Assembly: GCA_012317185.1 (NCBI GenBank) | Contig: CP048838.1 | Span: 1,178,001-1,242,000, forward strand | Reading direction: 5' to 3' | DNA from: [Clostridium] innocuum | GTDB lineage: Bacteria > Bacillota_I > Bacilli_A > Erysipelotrichales > Erysipelotrichaceae | Length of the DNA: 64,000 bases | Shown here: piece by piece, positions 44,514 through 53,316 of the stretch | Position numbering within the stretch: the stretch's first letter is position 1 | Layout of the letters: each line of letters begins with the position of its first letter | Program-made: the position numbers and the translations under genes | Notes under the pieces: model-generated | Seen by the model: the letters and a program-made list of their open reading frames with translations, nothing else | Database searches by the model: none | What the model was told of the DNA's origin: nothing

Positions 44514-45116
44514 ATGTCGGAAAAGAAAAAGGCGGAGGAAGGGTTTCTGTATAATGCGAATTACAACGCAGCACTGCTGGATGAGCGTGCCTGGTGTAAG
44601 GATCAGTGTCATTTGTGCAATCAGCTGCGTCCAAGCGATACGGAAAAGCGCTATCAGATTTATCACAGCTTATTCAAGCAGATGGGAAAGCATGTATCCA
44701 TAGAACCACCATTCTGGTGTGATTATGGCTATAATATCAGCATCGGAAATGAATTTTTTATGAACCATAACGGTGTCATACTCGACGGAGCAGAGGTAAC
44801 CTTTGGTGATTATGTCTATATCGCACCAAACTGCGGCTTTTATACGGCAGGGCATCCGTTGGATGTGGAACAGCGTAAGCAGGGGCTGGAGTATGCCTTT
44901 CCCATTCATGTGAAAAGCAATGTATGGATCGGAGCAGGCGTTCAGGTGCTGGCGGGCGTTACCATTGGGGAAGGCTCGGTGATTGGGGCAGGCAGTGTTG
45001 TGAACAGAGACATTCCTGATCATGTTCTTGCGGCAGGTGTTCCCTGCAGGGTGATTCGCCGCATTACAGACGAGGATCGAAAGAAGTACCGTATTCAAAT
45101 GGAGGAGGAAAGTTGA
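44514..45116 (+). CDS. Maltose/galactoside O-acetyltransferase family protein
   Basis: 200 residues. The N-terminal Mac domain (FLYNANYNAALLDERAWCKD) is followed by a left-handed beta-helix built of hexapeptides (ISIGNEF, VILDGAEVTFGDYVYIAP, VWIGAGVQVLAGVTIGEGSV) with the catalytic His in NCGFYTAGHPLD and the terminal AAGVPCRVIR. Acetylates a sugar hydroxyl using acetyl-CoA. AAGGAGGAG precedes the ATG. Monocistronic. Confidence 0.9.
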   Translation: MSEKKKAEEGFLYNANYNAALLDERAWCKDQCHLCNQLRPSDTEKRYQIYHSLFKQMGKHVSIEPPFWCDYGYNISIGNEFFMNHNGVILDGAEVTFGDYVYIAPNCGFYTAGHPLDVEQRKQGLEYAFPIHVKSNVWIGAGVQVLAGVTIGEGSVIGAGSVVNRDIPDHVLAAGVPCRVIRRITDEDRKKYRIQMEEES

Positions 45117-45369
45117 TGGGAAGCAGGTGAAACCTGTAAACGGCGCCCCTGTATAGGCAGTAAAGGTCTTTTTGGATACGCCGTAAGCGATCGCCTAGTC
45201 GTCTGTGAGGCTGTATTTGCAGTCTGATGGCGATAGGGAATACGGAAGAAAACGGATATGCATATGACTGATAAGCTATGCGAAAGCTGTCCGTGAAAAA
45301 GAAATGTCGAGGAGAGTCTTCCTTTTTAAAGAAGTTATTTGCATGTCCTCACTTGCGGCGGTATGGCTA

Positions 45370-45378
45370 TGATATAAT
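45370..45378 (+). promoter_or_regulatory. Extended -10 promoter of the PNP gene
   Basis: TGATATAAT (45370-45378) is an extended -10 element 26 bases before the start; no good -35 is visible, as usual for extended -10 promoters. Confidence 0.5.
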
Positions 45379-45403
45379 AAGGATAAGCAGGAGGTATGAA
45401 ACC

Positions 45404-46219
45404 ATGTTTTATGAACAAGTAGAAGAATCAGTGCAATATATTCGTAAGCACGTGAAAACAGAGCCACTTATTGGCATCATTTTAGGAAGCGGACTGGGCT
45501 CGCTGGTGGAGATGATGGAGGATAAAGAGGTGCTCTCCTATCAGGATATTCCACATTTTCCGCAATCCAGAGTGGCAGGTCATGCGGGAAATCTGGTCTT
45601 TGGCAGAATTGGAAATCAGCGTCTGATCGTTATGCAGGGGAGGTTTCATTATTATGAAGGCTTTTCAATGAAGGAGGTCACCTATCCGATTTATGTGATG
45701 AAGCTGCTCGGTGTTCGGGATTTGATCGTGACCAATGCCTGTGGCGGTATCAATCCGGATTTTACACCGGGGGATTTGATGATCATTGATGATTTTATCA
45801 ATTCGCTGGATGTAAATCCTTTGATTGGAGATAATGATGAGCGCTTTGGACCACGTTTTCCGGATATGTCAGAGCCTTATTCCATCCAGCTGCGTGAAAA
45901 GGCAGAACAGGTGGCGGATCAGTTGGCAATTCCTTACCGCCATGGTGTATACACCCTTTTTCAGGGACCGTATTATGAAACAGCAGCGGAAATCCGTATG
46001 TATGCCAGAGCAGGCAGTGATGCCATTGGAATGTCCACTGTGCCGGAGACTATAGCGGCAAATTATCTCGGTATCCGTGTGTTGGGAATTGCATGTATCA
46101 CCAACATGGCAACCGGTATTGCGAAGGAAAAGCATTCACATGAAGAGGTTGTGAAAATGGCAAATAAGAGCAGTGCCCGGCTTTGTACATGGATGGAAGC
46201 ACTGTTAAAGGAGTGGTAA
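45404..46219 (+). CDS. Purine nucleoside phosphorylase, class I trimeric type
   Basis: 271 residues from ATG 45404 (MFYEQVEESVQYIRKHVKTE) with AGGAGG 9 bases upstream; the longer in-frame start at 45278 precedes the promoter. PNP motifs: phosphate site IILGSGLGSLV, RVAGHAGNLVFG, MQGRFHYYEG, the purine-site TNACGGINPDF and YTLFQGPYYETAAEIR, and MSTVPETI. Splits inosine/guanosine or their deoxy forms with phosphate. RarA follows 18 bases later, likely co-transcribed. Confidence 0.93.
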   Translation: MFYEQVEESVQYIRKHVKTEPLIGIILGSGLGSLVEMMEDKEVLSYQDIPHFPQSRVAGHAGNLVFGRIGNQRLIVMQGRFHYYEGFSMKEVTYPIYVMKLLGVRDLIVTNACGGINPDFTPGDLMIIDDFINSLDVNPLIGDNDERFGPRFPDMSEPYSIQLREKAEQVADQLAIPYRHGVYTLFQGPYYETAAEIRMYARAGSDAIGMSTVPETIAANYLGIRVLGIACITNMATGIAKEKHSHEEVVKMANKSSARLCTWMEALLKEW

Positions 46220-46237
46220 GAAGGAGGGGGATGCTTC

Positions 46238-47563
46238 ATGGAACAGAATTCGCTGTTTCAAAATGATGTACAGAAGGATCCTCTTGCCGCCCGACTGCGT
46301 CCGGCATCGCTGCAGGATTACGTAGGGCAGAAGCATCTGCTTGGAAAAGGGAAGATACTGTATAACCTGATAGAAAAGGATATGGTTTCCTCCATGATCT
46401 TCTGGGGACCGCCGGGTGTTGGAAAAACGACGCTTGCCAGAATCATCGCCAGGCAGACACAGGCACATTTTATCAATTTCAGTGCCGTCACAAGCGGAAT
46501 CCGTGAAATTAAGGCCGTGATGAAGGAAGCGGAGGACGCGCGTCTGTATGGCAGAAAGACGATTGTATTTGTTGATGAAATACATCGTTTCAATAAAGCC
46601 CAGCAGGATGCCTTTTTGCCGTATGTGGAAAAGGGCAGTATTATTTTGATTGGCGCAACAACGGAAAATCCGTCGTTTGAAGTCAATGCCGCGCTTCTTT
46701 CCCGCTGCAAGGTGTTTGTGCTGAAGGCACTGGAGGTTTCGGATCTGGTGGAGCTGCTAAAGCATGCTCTGCAGGATGAACGCGGCTTTGGCTCACAGCA
46801 TGTTCTCATCACAGAGGAGCAGCTGCGTATGCTTGCCATGTTTGCCAACGGAGATGCCAGAACAGCACTGAATACGCTGGAGATGGTCGTTTTAAACGGA
46901 GAAAGCTCAGAAGCGGGAACCGTCATCACAAAAGAGGTGCTGGAGCAATGTACCTCCCAGAAGTCGCTGCTGTATGACAGACAGGGAGAGGAGCACTACA
47001 ATCTGATCAGTGCCCTGCATAAATCCATGCGCAACTCTGACGTGGATGCAGCTATTTACTGGCTTGCGAGAATGCTGGAGGCGGGGGAGGACCCGTTGTA
47101 CGTGGCAAGGCGTCTGGTTCGTTTTGCGAGTGAGGATATCGGGATGGCGGACAGCCGTGCCTTGGAAATCTGCGTTGCGGCTTATCAGGCATGCCATTTT
47201 CTCGGTATGCCGGAGTGTAATGTACATTTGACACATGCGGTTACCTATCTTTCTCTTTCTCCGAAATCCAATGCCCTGTATATGGCATACGGCGCAGCGA
47301 AGGAGGATGCTGTGCATATGCTGAGTGAACCGGTTCCCCTGCAAATACGAAATGCACCGACATCCCTCATGAAGGACCTGCATTATGGAGAAGGCTATCA
47401 GTATGCTCATGATACGCAGGAAAAGCTGACAAACATGGAATGTATGCCGGAATCCCTGAAGGGAAGGGAATACTATCACCCAACGATACAGGGAAGTGAA
47501 GCAAGGGTAAGCAAGCGATTGCAGGATATCAAGGAATGGAAACGGAAGCATCAAAATAAATAG
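46238..47563 (+). CDS. rarA: Replication-associated recombination protein A (RarA/MgsA AAA+ ATPase)
   Basis: 441 residues. LAARLRPASLQDYVGQKHLL start, Walker A IFWGPPGVGKTTLARIIA, Walker B VFVDEIHRFNKAQQDAFLP, sensor 1 GATTENPSFE and the LLSRCKVF arginine finger are intact; the C-terminal MgsA-type tetramerisation domain includes EDIGMADSRALEICVAA and YHPTIQGSEARVSKRL. Acts at stalled forks with SSB and RecA. GAAGGAGGGGG upstream of ATG gives the start. Confidence 0.95.
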   Translation: MEQNSLFQNDVQKDPLAARLRPASLQDYVGQKHLLGKGKILYNLIEKDMVSSMIFWGPPGVGKTTLARIIARQTQAHFINFSAVTSGIREIKAVMKEAEDARLYGRKTIVFVDEIHRFNKAQQDAFLPYVEKGSIILIGATTENPSFEVNAALLSRCKVFVLKALEVSDLVELLKHALQDERGFGSQHVLITEEQLRMLAMFANGDARTALNTLEMVVLNGESSEAGTVITKEVLEQCTSQKSLLYDRQGEEHYNLISALHKSMRNSDVDAAIYWLARMLEAGEDPLYVARRLVRFASEDIGMADSRALEICVAAYQACHFLGMPECNVHLTHAVTYLSLSPKSNALYMAYGAAKEDAVHMLSEPVPLQIRNAPTSLMKDLHYGEGYQYAHDTQEKLTNMECMPESLKGREYYHPTIQGSEARVSKRLQDIKEWKRKHQNK

Positions 47564-47911
47564 AGAGCCGGTGTTTTAAGAAGACTTTCCTGCGAGTGAT
47601 GAAACGCTGGGATATTGGCAGAACACGGATAGGCGCAGATTTCAGGATGCAGGCATTTGGCAGCACTTGTGCATGATCAATGCCTCTTTCCGTAAGGAAG
47701 GAAGGCCGCATAAGAAAGCCATGAAAGCATCCGGGCGGCTGTACGCAGACAGTCTGTATGATACAGATGCTCATGGAGCTGCGTTTGCGTATTTCCTGAA
47801 TTAGGCAGCTAGAAAAAAAGGTAATCCAGCCTTGATACAACAGGTTCGGATTGCCTTTTATATGTTTTCATCAGCGGTAAAGGTGCCATGCATACCGCCG
47901 TTTTCTGTTTC
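47564..47911. other. Intergenic region between convergent genes
   Basis: No gene is seen. Contains the terminator at 47813-47859. Confidence 0.4.
47813..47859. terminator. Bidirectional terminator between rarA and the SIS gene
   Basis: AAAGGTAATCC (47817-47827) pairs with GGATTGCCTTT (47848-47858) using one G-U pair, with A- and T-runs outside on both sides. Confidence 0.6.
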
Positions 47912-48640
47912 TTATTTTACAGTTTTTATGACATACTTATCGAACAGCTCACGATTTCGCTCATCGGCACCGTCCATATTGCTGGAGGCGAACACCGGAG
48001 CCTCCATGCCATGCTCCTTCAGCAGCTCGACAAATCTTCCCATCACACACTGTGCAAGGAAGCATCCGGTCAGGGTACTGACAGGTCCCATACTGGTTGC
48101 ATCATCGATTGGTGTTGTCGCATCCCCATACGGAGCATGATTGTCCAGAATCACATCCGCTAGCTCAAACAGACGCAGTCCGCTTTCATGACGGGAAGCG
48201 ATGGTTTTGCTATGCGATAAGGAGGTGATCACGATAATACGGGCACCCTTTTCCCTTGCTCTCATCGTGTATTCAATCACCAGTGGATTTCTTCCGGAAT
48301 TACTGGTGACAAGCAGAACATCTCCCGCTTCTATCGTGTAAATTGCATCCAGTACATCCGCATAGGAAGCTGTACGCTCCAGTGTGGTACTCTTTGTCGG
48401 GTGGGTTGCCAGCGTCATTTCGATTTCATTGATCGGATAAACCTTTGCATACCCTCCGGCTCTGGCATAGATATCCTGCCCGATCATATGCGAGTGCCCG
48501 CTGCCGAAGGTGTAAATGGTATGATGTTCCTTCTCCGCTTCAAACAATAGACGTGCTGCCCGTTCCAGCGGCTCCCGCTCCTGTTTCATTACCGCGAATC
48601 GCTGTTCCACTTCTTTGAAATACGTATCAATAAATGCCAT
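47912..48640 (-). CDS. SIS-domain sugar-phosphate binding/isomerase-like protein
   Basis: 242 residues from ATG 48640 (MAFIDTYFKEVEQRF), GAGG 7 bases upstream. SIS signature: IYTFGSGHSHMIGQDIYARA, VTSNSGRNPLVIEYTMRARE and IVITSLSHSKTIASRH. Fits the UPF0309-type group of stand-alone SIS proteins often tied to amino-sugar metabolism. Either isomerase or regulatory. Monocistronic; diverges from the small Xre gene. Confidence 0.82.
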   Translation of the reverse strand: MAFIDTYFKEVEQRFAVMKQEREPLERAARLLFEAEKEHHTIYTFGSGHSHMIGQDIYARAGGYAKVYPINEIEMTLATHPTKSTTLERTASYADVLDAIYTIEAGDVLLVTSNSGRNPLVIEYTMRAREKGARIIVITSLSHSKTIASRHESGLRLFELADVILDNHAPYGDATTPIDDATSMGPVSTLTGCFLAQCVMGRFVELLKEHGMEAPVFASSNMDGADERNRELFDKYVIKTVK

Positions 48641-48837
48641 AATCAATCCTCACTTTCTTCTGATTTCAGTATACCATGATTATATGTAAAATCTATAATT
48701 GGATATAAAGTTATAACATTTTATACAAAATACGTAATTTAACCATTGTTTTCTCACAAAACACTTTTAATTATTCTATTCTGCTAAAATAGGAAAATAT
48801 TTCCATTATAATAATTACAAAAACTGGAGTGGACGGA

Positions 48838-49194
48838 ATGAAAAAAGTAACGGAAATCAATTTAAGAGTGGGAGATGCTATACGGAAAGGGCTTCAACGA
48901 AAGGGAATGACGCAAAAGGAGCTTGCTGCACTGGTTGGTTCCACGCAGCGCTCGATTTCTTCATATATCAATGGGAATGCACAGCCCCCGCTTGATATTC
49001 TGTCTTTGATTTGCCGCATACTGGAAATCAATATGAATCAGATTCTGCAAATACCGGATTTCAATTTTCCCGGACGTATGCTGCATGATCCGATGGAGCT
49101 GGAATTCATGAAGATTTTTGATCAGGTGCCGGAGGAACGGCGGATGACCTTTACAAAGCTGATGAAAAGTATACTCAGCTTTCATCTGGAATAG
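48838..49194 (+). CDS. Small Xre-family transcriptional regulator
   Basis: 118 residues from ATG 48838 (MKKVTEINLRVGDAIRKGL); GGAG lies 8 bases upstream. Residues 8-65 are a Cro/C1-type HTH (MTQKELAALVGSTQRSISSYINGNAQPPL). The C-terminal helical tail carries LEFMKIFDQVPEERRMTFTK. A 53-residue protein encoded downstream has a similar tail. Region upstream is AT-rich with several T-tracts. Target unknown. Confidence 0.82.
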   Translation: MKKVTEINLRVGDAIRKGLQRKGMTQKELAALVGSTQRSISSYINGNAQPPLDILSLICRILEINMNQILQIPDFNFPGRMLHDPMELEFMKIFDQVPEERRMTFTKLMKSILSFHLE

Positions 49195-49398
49195 GAAGTA
49201 AAATTGCAACTGTTACATAACATGGAAAATAAGACGATTCTTTTGGTAAATGACAAATACAGAAAGATGGAAAATTTTTATTTTTATGATAAAATGCCGT
49301 ATTTATCGGTGTTTTTTTATATTTTGCGCAGAATTCGTATGGAAGAAAACTTTTTCATTTTATATACTATAGAAGTAAAAGGGAGAGAGAGGAGGAAT

Positions 49399-49560
49399 AT
49401 GGAAGAAAAACATACCTGTGTACTGAATCATGATGAGTATGAGCTGCTGAACTTTTATCGACAGCTCAGTGAAGAGCGCAAGCAGAAATTTTTTGATCTT
49501 GTGCAGACACTGGATATGCTGTTGAACCAGCAGGAGGATACGACTGCGGTCGCAGAGTAA
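49399..49560 (+). CDS. Small helical protein (53 aa) resembling the tail of the adjacent Xre regulator
   Basis: From ATG 49399 (MEEKHTCVLNHDEYELLNFY), with a strong GAGGAGG 3-8 bases upstream; the frame is open much further upstream (49204) but without a ribosome site. Residues 13-38 (EYELLNFYRQLSEERKQKFF) align with the Xre regulator's tail ELEFMKIFDQVPEERRMTFT. It lacks any HTH. A dimerisation or antagonist role for the regulator is inference. Confidence 0.65.
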   Translation: MEEKHTCVLNHDEYELLNFYRQLSEERKQKFFDLVQTLDMLLNQQEDTTAVAE

Positions 49561-49963
49561 ATCACAGGTGTTGAAGTCATGGTTCTGAGAGCGCAATCCT
49601 TTTCATAAGAGAATGAGAAGGATGTGTGTTTGTTATACCGTGCACTGCTATCCTTACGGCGCAGGATACAGCACGGTGCATCAGCTGTAAAACAAATCCT
49701 GCAGGATCCATCCTGGTGTTGCAGCGGCTGAGCATGCATACTGTTTTGAAACCGGATGAGGACCGCAGGGTCCTTTTCTGTTTCTAGGCACCGACTGGCT
49801 TTCAGGGCACTGGATGAAAAAGCTGTCCGCCATAACTGACCGTGGTGTGGGGATCATTCCATTTCTGATGCTGAAGCGTTCCACGCAGGGTCCTATGTGA
49901 TTTGTCGATGTTGATACAGCTGTTTCTTACATAATTATTTCATGAAAATATTTCAGAAAATGA
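49561..49963. other. Intergenic region upstream of the his T-box
   Basis: No gene is seen. Contains the hairpin at 49759-49777. Confidence 0.4.
49759..49777 (+). terminator. Short terminator hairpin
   Basis: AGGACC (49759-49764), loop GCAG, GGTCCT (49769-49774), then TTT. Stem is only six pairs; it lies about 200 bases after the 53-aa gene. Confidence 0.45.
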
Positions 49964-49992
49964 TTGACTTTTTCATCCCTGGATTGTACTAT
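49964..49992 (+). promoter_or_regulatory. Promoter of the his operon
   Basis: TTGACT (49964-49969), 17 bases, TACTAT (49987-49992). Transcription would start near 49999, giving a leader of about 285 nt. Confidence 0.7.
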
Positions 49993-49998
49993 AGTAAT

Positions 49999-50256
49999 AT
50001 ATGAAATGCGCTGACGGGAAATAGTATGGATATGGACATGACAGAGAGTCTTCGGCTGGTGGAAGAAGATATGCGAAGTATGCGGAACACATCCCCGAGC
50101 AGCAGAGGTGAAATTCAGTAGCTTCTGCCGGAATCCTGCATCCGTTACCGTGCTAGAGTATGCTGGTACTCGAAGAGATTGATATCGTGAGGTATCAATA
50201 AAATAAGGTGGAATCACGTAAGGTAACTTTCGTCCTTTGGATGGAAGCTTTTTTTG
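49999..50256 (+). ncRNA. T-box leader, histidine (CAC specifier)
   Basis: The his leader shows T-box architecture. Stem I contains AGAGAG and GGTGGAAG; the specifier CAC (His) is at 50088-50090 after GGAA and followed by a purine. The antiterminator is AAGG (50205-50208), bulge TGGAATC, ACG (50216-50218) pairing with CGT (50231-50233) and CCTT (50234-50237). The competing terminator is CTTTCGTCC (50227-50235), loop TTT, GGATGGAAG (50239-50247) and a T-run. Uncharged tRNA-His should let transcription continue into hisZ. The bulge reads TGGA, whereas pairing with a C73 tRNA-His would predict TGGG. Confidence 0.85.
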
Positions 50257-50285
50257 TATAAGCGTATAAGGGAGGATATGAAGCT

Positions 50286-51410
50286 ATGAAAAGATTTGCT
50301 ATACCGGAAGGAACTCGGGATCTGATTCTGGGGGAATGTACTGCGAAGAAACGATTGCAGGGTGCAATCGAACAGGTGTTTGACAGCTATGGCTATAAGG
50401 AAATCGTAACACCGAGCATTGAATTTTATCAGACCTATCAGACCGGCTTTGAACAGGTTCAGGAGGAAGCGATGTACAAGTTTTTTGACCATAACGGAAG
50501 CATCCTGACACTGCGCATGGATATGACGGTACCGATCGCCCGTGTTGCGGCAACCAAGTTCAAGGATCAAAAGCCGCCGCTTCGTTTTCGCTACTGTGCC
50601 AACGTATACAAGGTCAAGGAGTCCTTTGCCGGAAAGCGCAATGAGGTGACAGATTGCGGGATTGAGCTGCTGGGGCTGAACGAAAAGCAGAGTGATCTGG
50701 AAATTCTGGTGTGTGCACTGGAGGTTATGGAGTGTATGCAGCAGCAGGCGTATACGCTGGAAATCGGCAATGTGAATTTCTTTCACACAGCAGTAAAGCT
50801 TCTGGGGCTTTCTGCGGAAGAAACAGAGCTTCTGGCGGATTTGATCGATCGCAAGAGTCTGAGCGAACTGAAGGAATATCTGCATACCCTGCCACTGAAG
50901 GATGAGGACAGAGAATTCTTCCTGCAGCTGCCGTGGCTGTGTGGAGATGCAGGGATGCTCAAGGAGGCATTGAACTGCTGCTTCGATGACAGACTGCGCA
51001 GTATTGTGGAAAGTCTTCAGGAATTGTATGCACAACTAAAGGCGCTCGGCTATGAAAACCGCATTACCTTTGATTTGGGAAAGCTGCCGCATCTGAACTA
51101 TTACAGTGGCATTCTTTTTGAAGGCTTTGTACCGGGAATCGGAACCAGTGTGCTGAGTGGCGGACGCTATGATTCTCTGTTGGAGAAATTCGGAGAGCCG
51201 TTGCCGGCAATCGGCTTCTCTGTAAAGCTGGATGCCGTGCTGCCGGTTCTGGATTTAAAGCAGAAGGAGGCAACCCTCACGCTGTGCTATCCGTATGCGC
51301 GAAAGGTGGAGGCACTGCGCAAGGCAAAGGAATTAAGAAAAACTGCACGGGTGGAGCTGCTGTGCGGGGAATATGATGATATTATCGTGAAAGGGGAGAA
51401 GGACGCATGA
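50286..51410 (+). CDS. hisZ: ATP phosphoribosyltransferase regulatory subunit HisZ
   Basis: 374 residues, a class II HisRS-like catalytic fold without the anticodon-binding domain. Motifs: FAIPEGTRDLILGECTAKKR, motif 2-like FRYCANVYKVKE, and LSGGRYDSLLEKFG. It binds short-form HisG to form the octameric enzyme for step 1 of histidine synthesis and confers His feedback. First gene of the operon; GGGAGG lies 10 bases before ATG. Overlaps hisG by four bases. Confidence 0.92.
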   Translation: MKRFAIPEGTRDLILGECTAKKRLQGAIEQVFDSYGYKEIVTPSIEFYQTYQTGFEQVQEEAMYKFFDHNGSILTLRMDMTVPIARVAATKFKDQKPPLRFRYCANVYKVKESFAGKRNEVTDCGIELLGLNEKQSDLEILVCALEVMECMQQQAYTLEIGNVNFFHTAVKLLGLSAEETELLADLIDRKSLSELKEYLHTLPLKDEDREFFLQLPWLCGDAGMLKEALNCCFDDRLRSIVESLQELYAQLKALGYENRITFDLGKLPHLNYYSGILFEGFVPGIGTSVLSGGRYDSLLEKFGEPLPAIGFSVKLDAVLPVLDLKQKEATLTLCYPYARKVEALRKAKELRKTARVELLCGEYDDIIVKGEKDA

Positions 51411-52039
51411 GTATATCCATAGCATTAACGAAGGGGCGTCTGGAAAAGGCCACCGTGAAGCTGCTGGAGGAGCGCGGGTATGGCATTGAATCATTAAAGG
51501 ATAAGGGAAGGGCGCTGGTGTTTCAGGATTCCAAAAAGGATATTCGCTACTTCCTTGTGAAATCCAATGACTGCATCACCTATGTACAGCACGGCGTTGC
51601 GGATATTGGTGTTGTGGGAAAGGATACGCTTTTGGAGGGTGGCAAGGATTATTATGAAATGCTGGATTTAGGCATTGGAAAATGTAAATTCATCGTTGCC
51701 GGTCTGCGGGAACACAATCTGTTTGATAAGGTGGGACATGTGAAAATAGGAACGAAATATCCCAATATCGCAAAGCAGTATTTCCTGGAAAAGGGCATGG
51801 ATGTGGAGTGTATCAAAATAGACGGCTCTGTGGAGCTGGCGCCGATTCTGGGCTTGTGCGATGGAATCGTGGATATCATGGAAACGGGGACGACGCTGAA
51901 GGAAAACGGTCTGGTTGTCTTTGACACCGTCTGCGATATCAGCGCAAGAGTGATTGTGAACAAAGCGAGCTTTAAGCTGAAAAGAGCGGAGATCCTAGCA
52001 ATCTTAGAGGATATGAAGAAAGGACTGGAAGCATGCTGA
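51407..52039 (+). CDS. hisG: ATP phosphoribosyltransferase catalytic subunit HisG, short form
   Basis: 210 residues, the short form without the C-terminal regulatory domain, which explains the presence of HisZ. ISIALTKGRLEKATVKLLEE start, VQHGVADIGVVGKDTLLEGG and the PRPP-binding loop DGIVDIMETGTTLKENGL are typical. Condenses ATP and PRPP. Overlaps both hisZ (4 bases) and hisD (7 bases). Confidence 0.96.
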   Translation: MSISIALTKGRLEKATVKLLEERGYGIESLKDKGRALVFQDSKKDIRYFLVKSNDCITYVQHGVADIGVVGKDTLLEGGKDYYEMLDLGIGKCKFIVAGLREHNLFDKVGHVKIGTKYPNIAKQYFLEKGMDVECIKIDGSVELAPILGLCDGIVDIMETGTTLKENGLVVFDTVCDISARVIVNKASFKLKRAEILAILEDMKKGLEAC

Positions 52040-53316
52040 AACGAATGCGAGCATCGGATACAGGGAAACTGCAGACGTATCTGGAAAGCAGAACAGAGGA
52101 GATTGACAGTGATATCATTGTCAGGGTCAGTGCCATCCTGCAGGATGTGAAAACACGCAGGGATGATGCTGTCAGGGAATATACACAGCAGTTTGACGGA
52201 ATTTTATTGGACAGTATGTGTGTGGAGCCTTCCGATATAGAAGCGGCGGCTGCCAAGGCGGATCCCTTCTTTGTGGAAAGTATGAAGAAGGCGAAAGCAA
52301 ATATCGAGTATTATCACAATGCACAGAAGCAAAACGGTTATCTTTTGCAGAAGGAGCTCGGCATCTATCTGGGACAGCGTGTACTTCCACTGGACAGCGT
52401 AGGTATTTATGTGCCGGGAGGCAGAGCACAGTATCCAAGCAGTGTGCTGATGAATGCAATTCCTGCCCGTATCGCAGGTGTAAAGCGTATTGTCATGATT
52501 ACGCCTCCGGCGAAGGATGGCAGTCTGCATCCCAATATTGCGGCGGCAGCACAGATTGCCGGTGTGGATGAAATTTATAAGGTTGGCGGTGCTCAGGGGA
52601 TTGCGGCGTTAGCCTATGGCACCCAAAGCATTGCGCCTGTGGATAAAATTGTCGGACCGGGAAATGTATACGTTGCGGCAGCGAAGAAGCTTGTCTTCGG
52701 GAAAGTGGATATTGACATGATTGCCGGACCGAGTGAAATTCTGGTGATTGCGGATGCGGATGCTCCTGCGAAAAGCGTTGCGGCGGATCTGCTGTCACAG
52801 GCAGAGCATGATCCGATGGCGAGTGCCATTCTGGTGACAACCAGTGAACAGCTTGTGGATGCTGTGGAGCTGGAGCTGCGCAAGCAGAGTGCTCTTCTGC
52901 CGAAACAGGAAATTGTGGAACAGTCGCTGCAGGCCTATGGAACAGCCATTTTATGTGAGAGCATGGAGGAATGTCTGGATGTATCCAATGCGGTTGCGCC
53001 GGAGCATCTGGAGCTGATGGTGAAGCAGCCGATGGACTATCTGGGAAAGGTACGCCATGCGGGCAGTGTGTTCCTTGGCTATCACACCTGTGAAAGTGTC
53101 GGAGATTATTTCGGCGGCTGCAATCACGTACTGCCGACAAGCGGGACAGCGCGTTTCTCCAGTGCACTTGGAGTGGACAGCTTTATCAAAAAAAGCAGCT
53201 ATCTGCACTATAGCGAAGAGGCTTTACAGACCTATGGCGACCATATTATAGAAATGGCGGAGCAGGAAGAGCTGCAGGCTCATGCCAATGCTGTGAAAGT
53301 GAGGCTGAAATCATGA
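52033..53316 (+). CDS. hisD: Histidinol dehydrogenase HisD
   Basis: 427 residues. Oxidises L-histidinol to histidine in two NAD+-dependent steps with a catalytic Zn2+. Motifs: LGQRVLPLDSVGIYVPGGRA, KIVGPGNVYVAAAKK, DMIAGPSEILVIAD, LLSQAEHDP with zinc-ligand His, and NHVLPTSGTARF. Coupled by overlap to hisG and hisC. Confidence 0.97.
   Translation: MLKRMRASDTGKLQTYLESRTEEIDSDIIVRVSAILQDVKTRRDDAVREYTQQFDGILLDSMCVEPSDIEAAAAKADPFFVESMKKAKANIEYYHNAQKQNGYLLQKELGIYLGQRVLPLDSVGIYVPGGRAQYPSSVLMNAIPARIAGVKRIVMITPPAKDGSLHPNIAAAAQIAGVDEIYKVGGAQGIAALAYGTQSIAPVDKIVGPGNVYVAAAKKLVFGKVDIDMIAGPSEILVIADADAPAKSVAADLLSQAEHDPMASAILVTTSEQLVDAVELELRKQSALLPKQEIVEQSLQAYGTAILCESMEECLDVSNAVAPEHLELMVKQPMDYLGKVRHAGSVFLGYHTCESVGDYFGGCNHVLPTSGTARFSSALGVDSFIKKSSYLHYSEEALQTYGDHIIEMAEQEELQAHANAVKVRLKS

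Noticed and set aside
49927..50217. 96-codon minus-strand frame across the T-box
   Set aside because: Lies antisense to a well-supported T-box leader and has no ribosome site.
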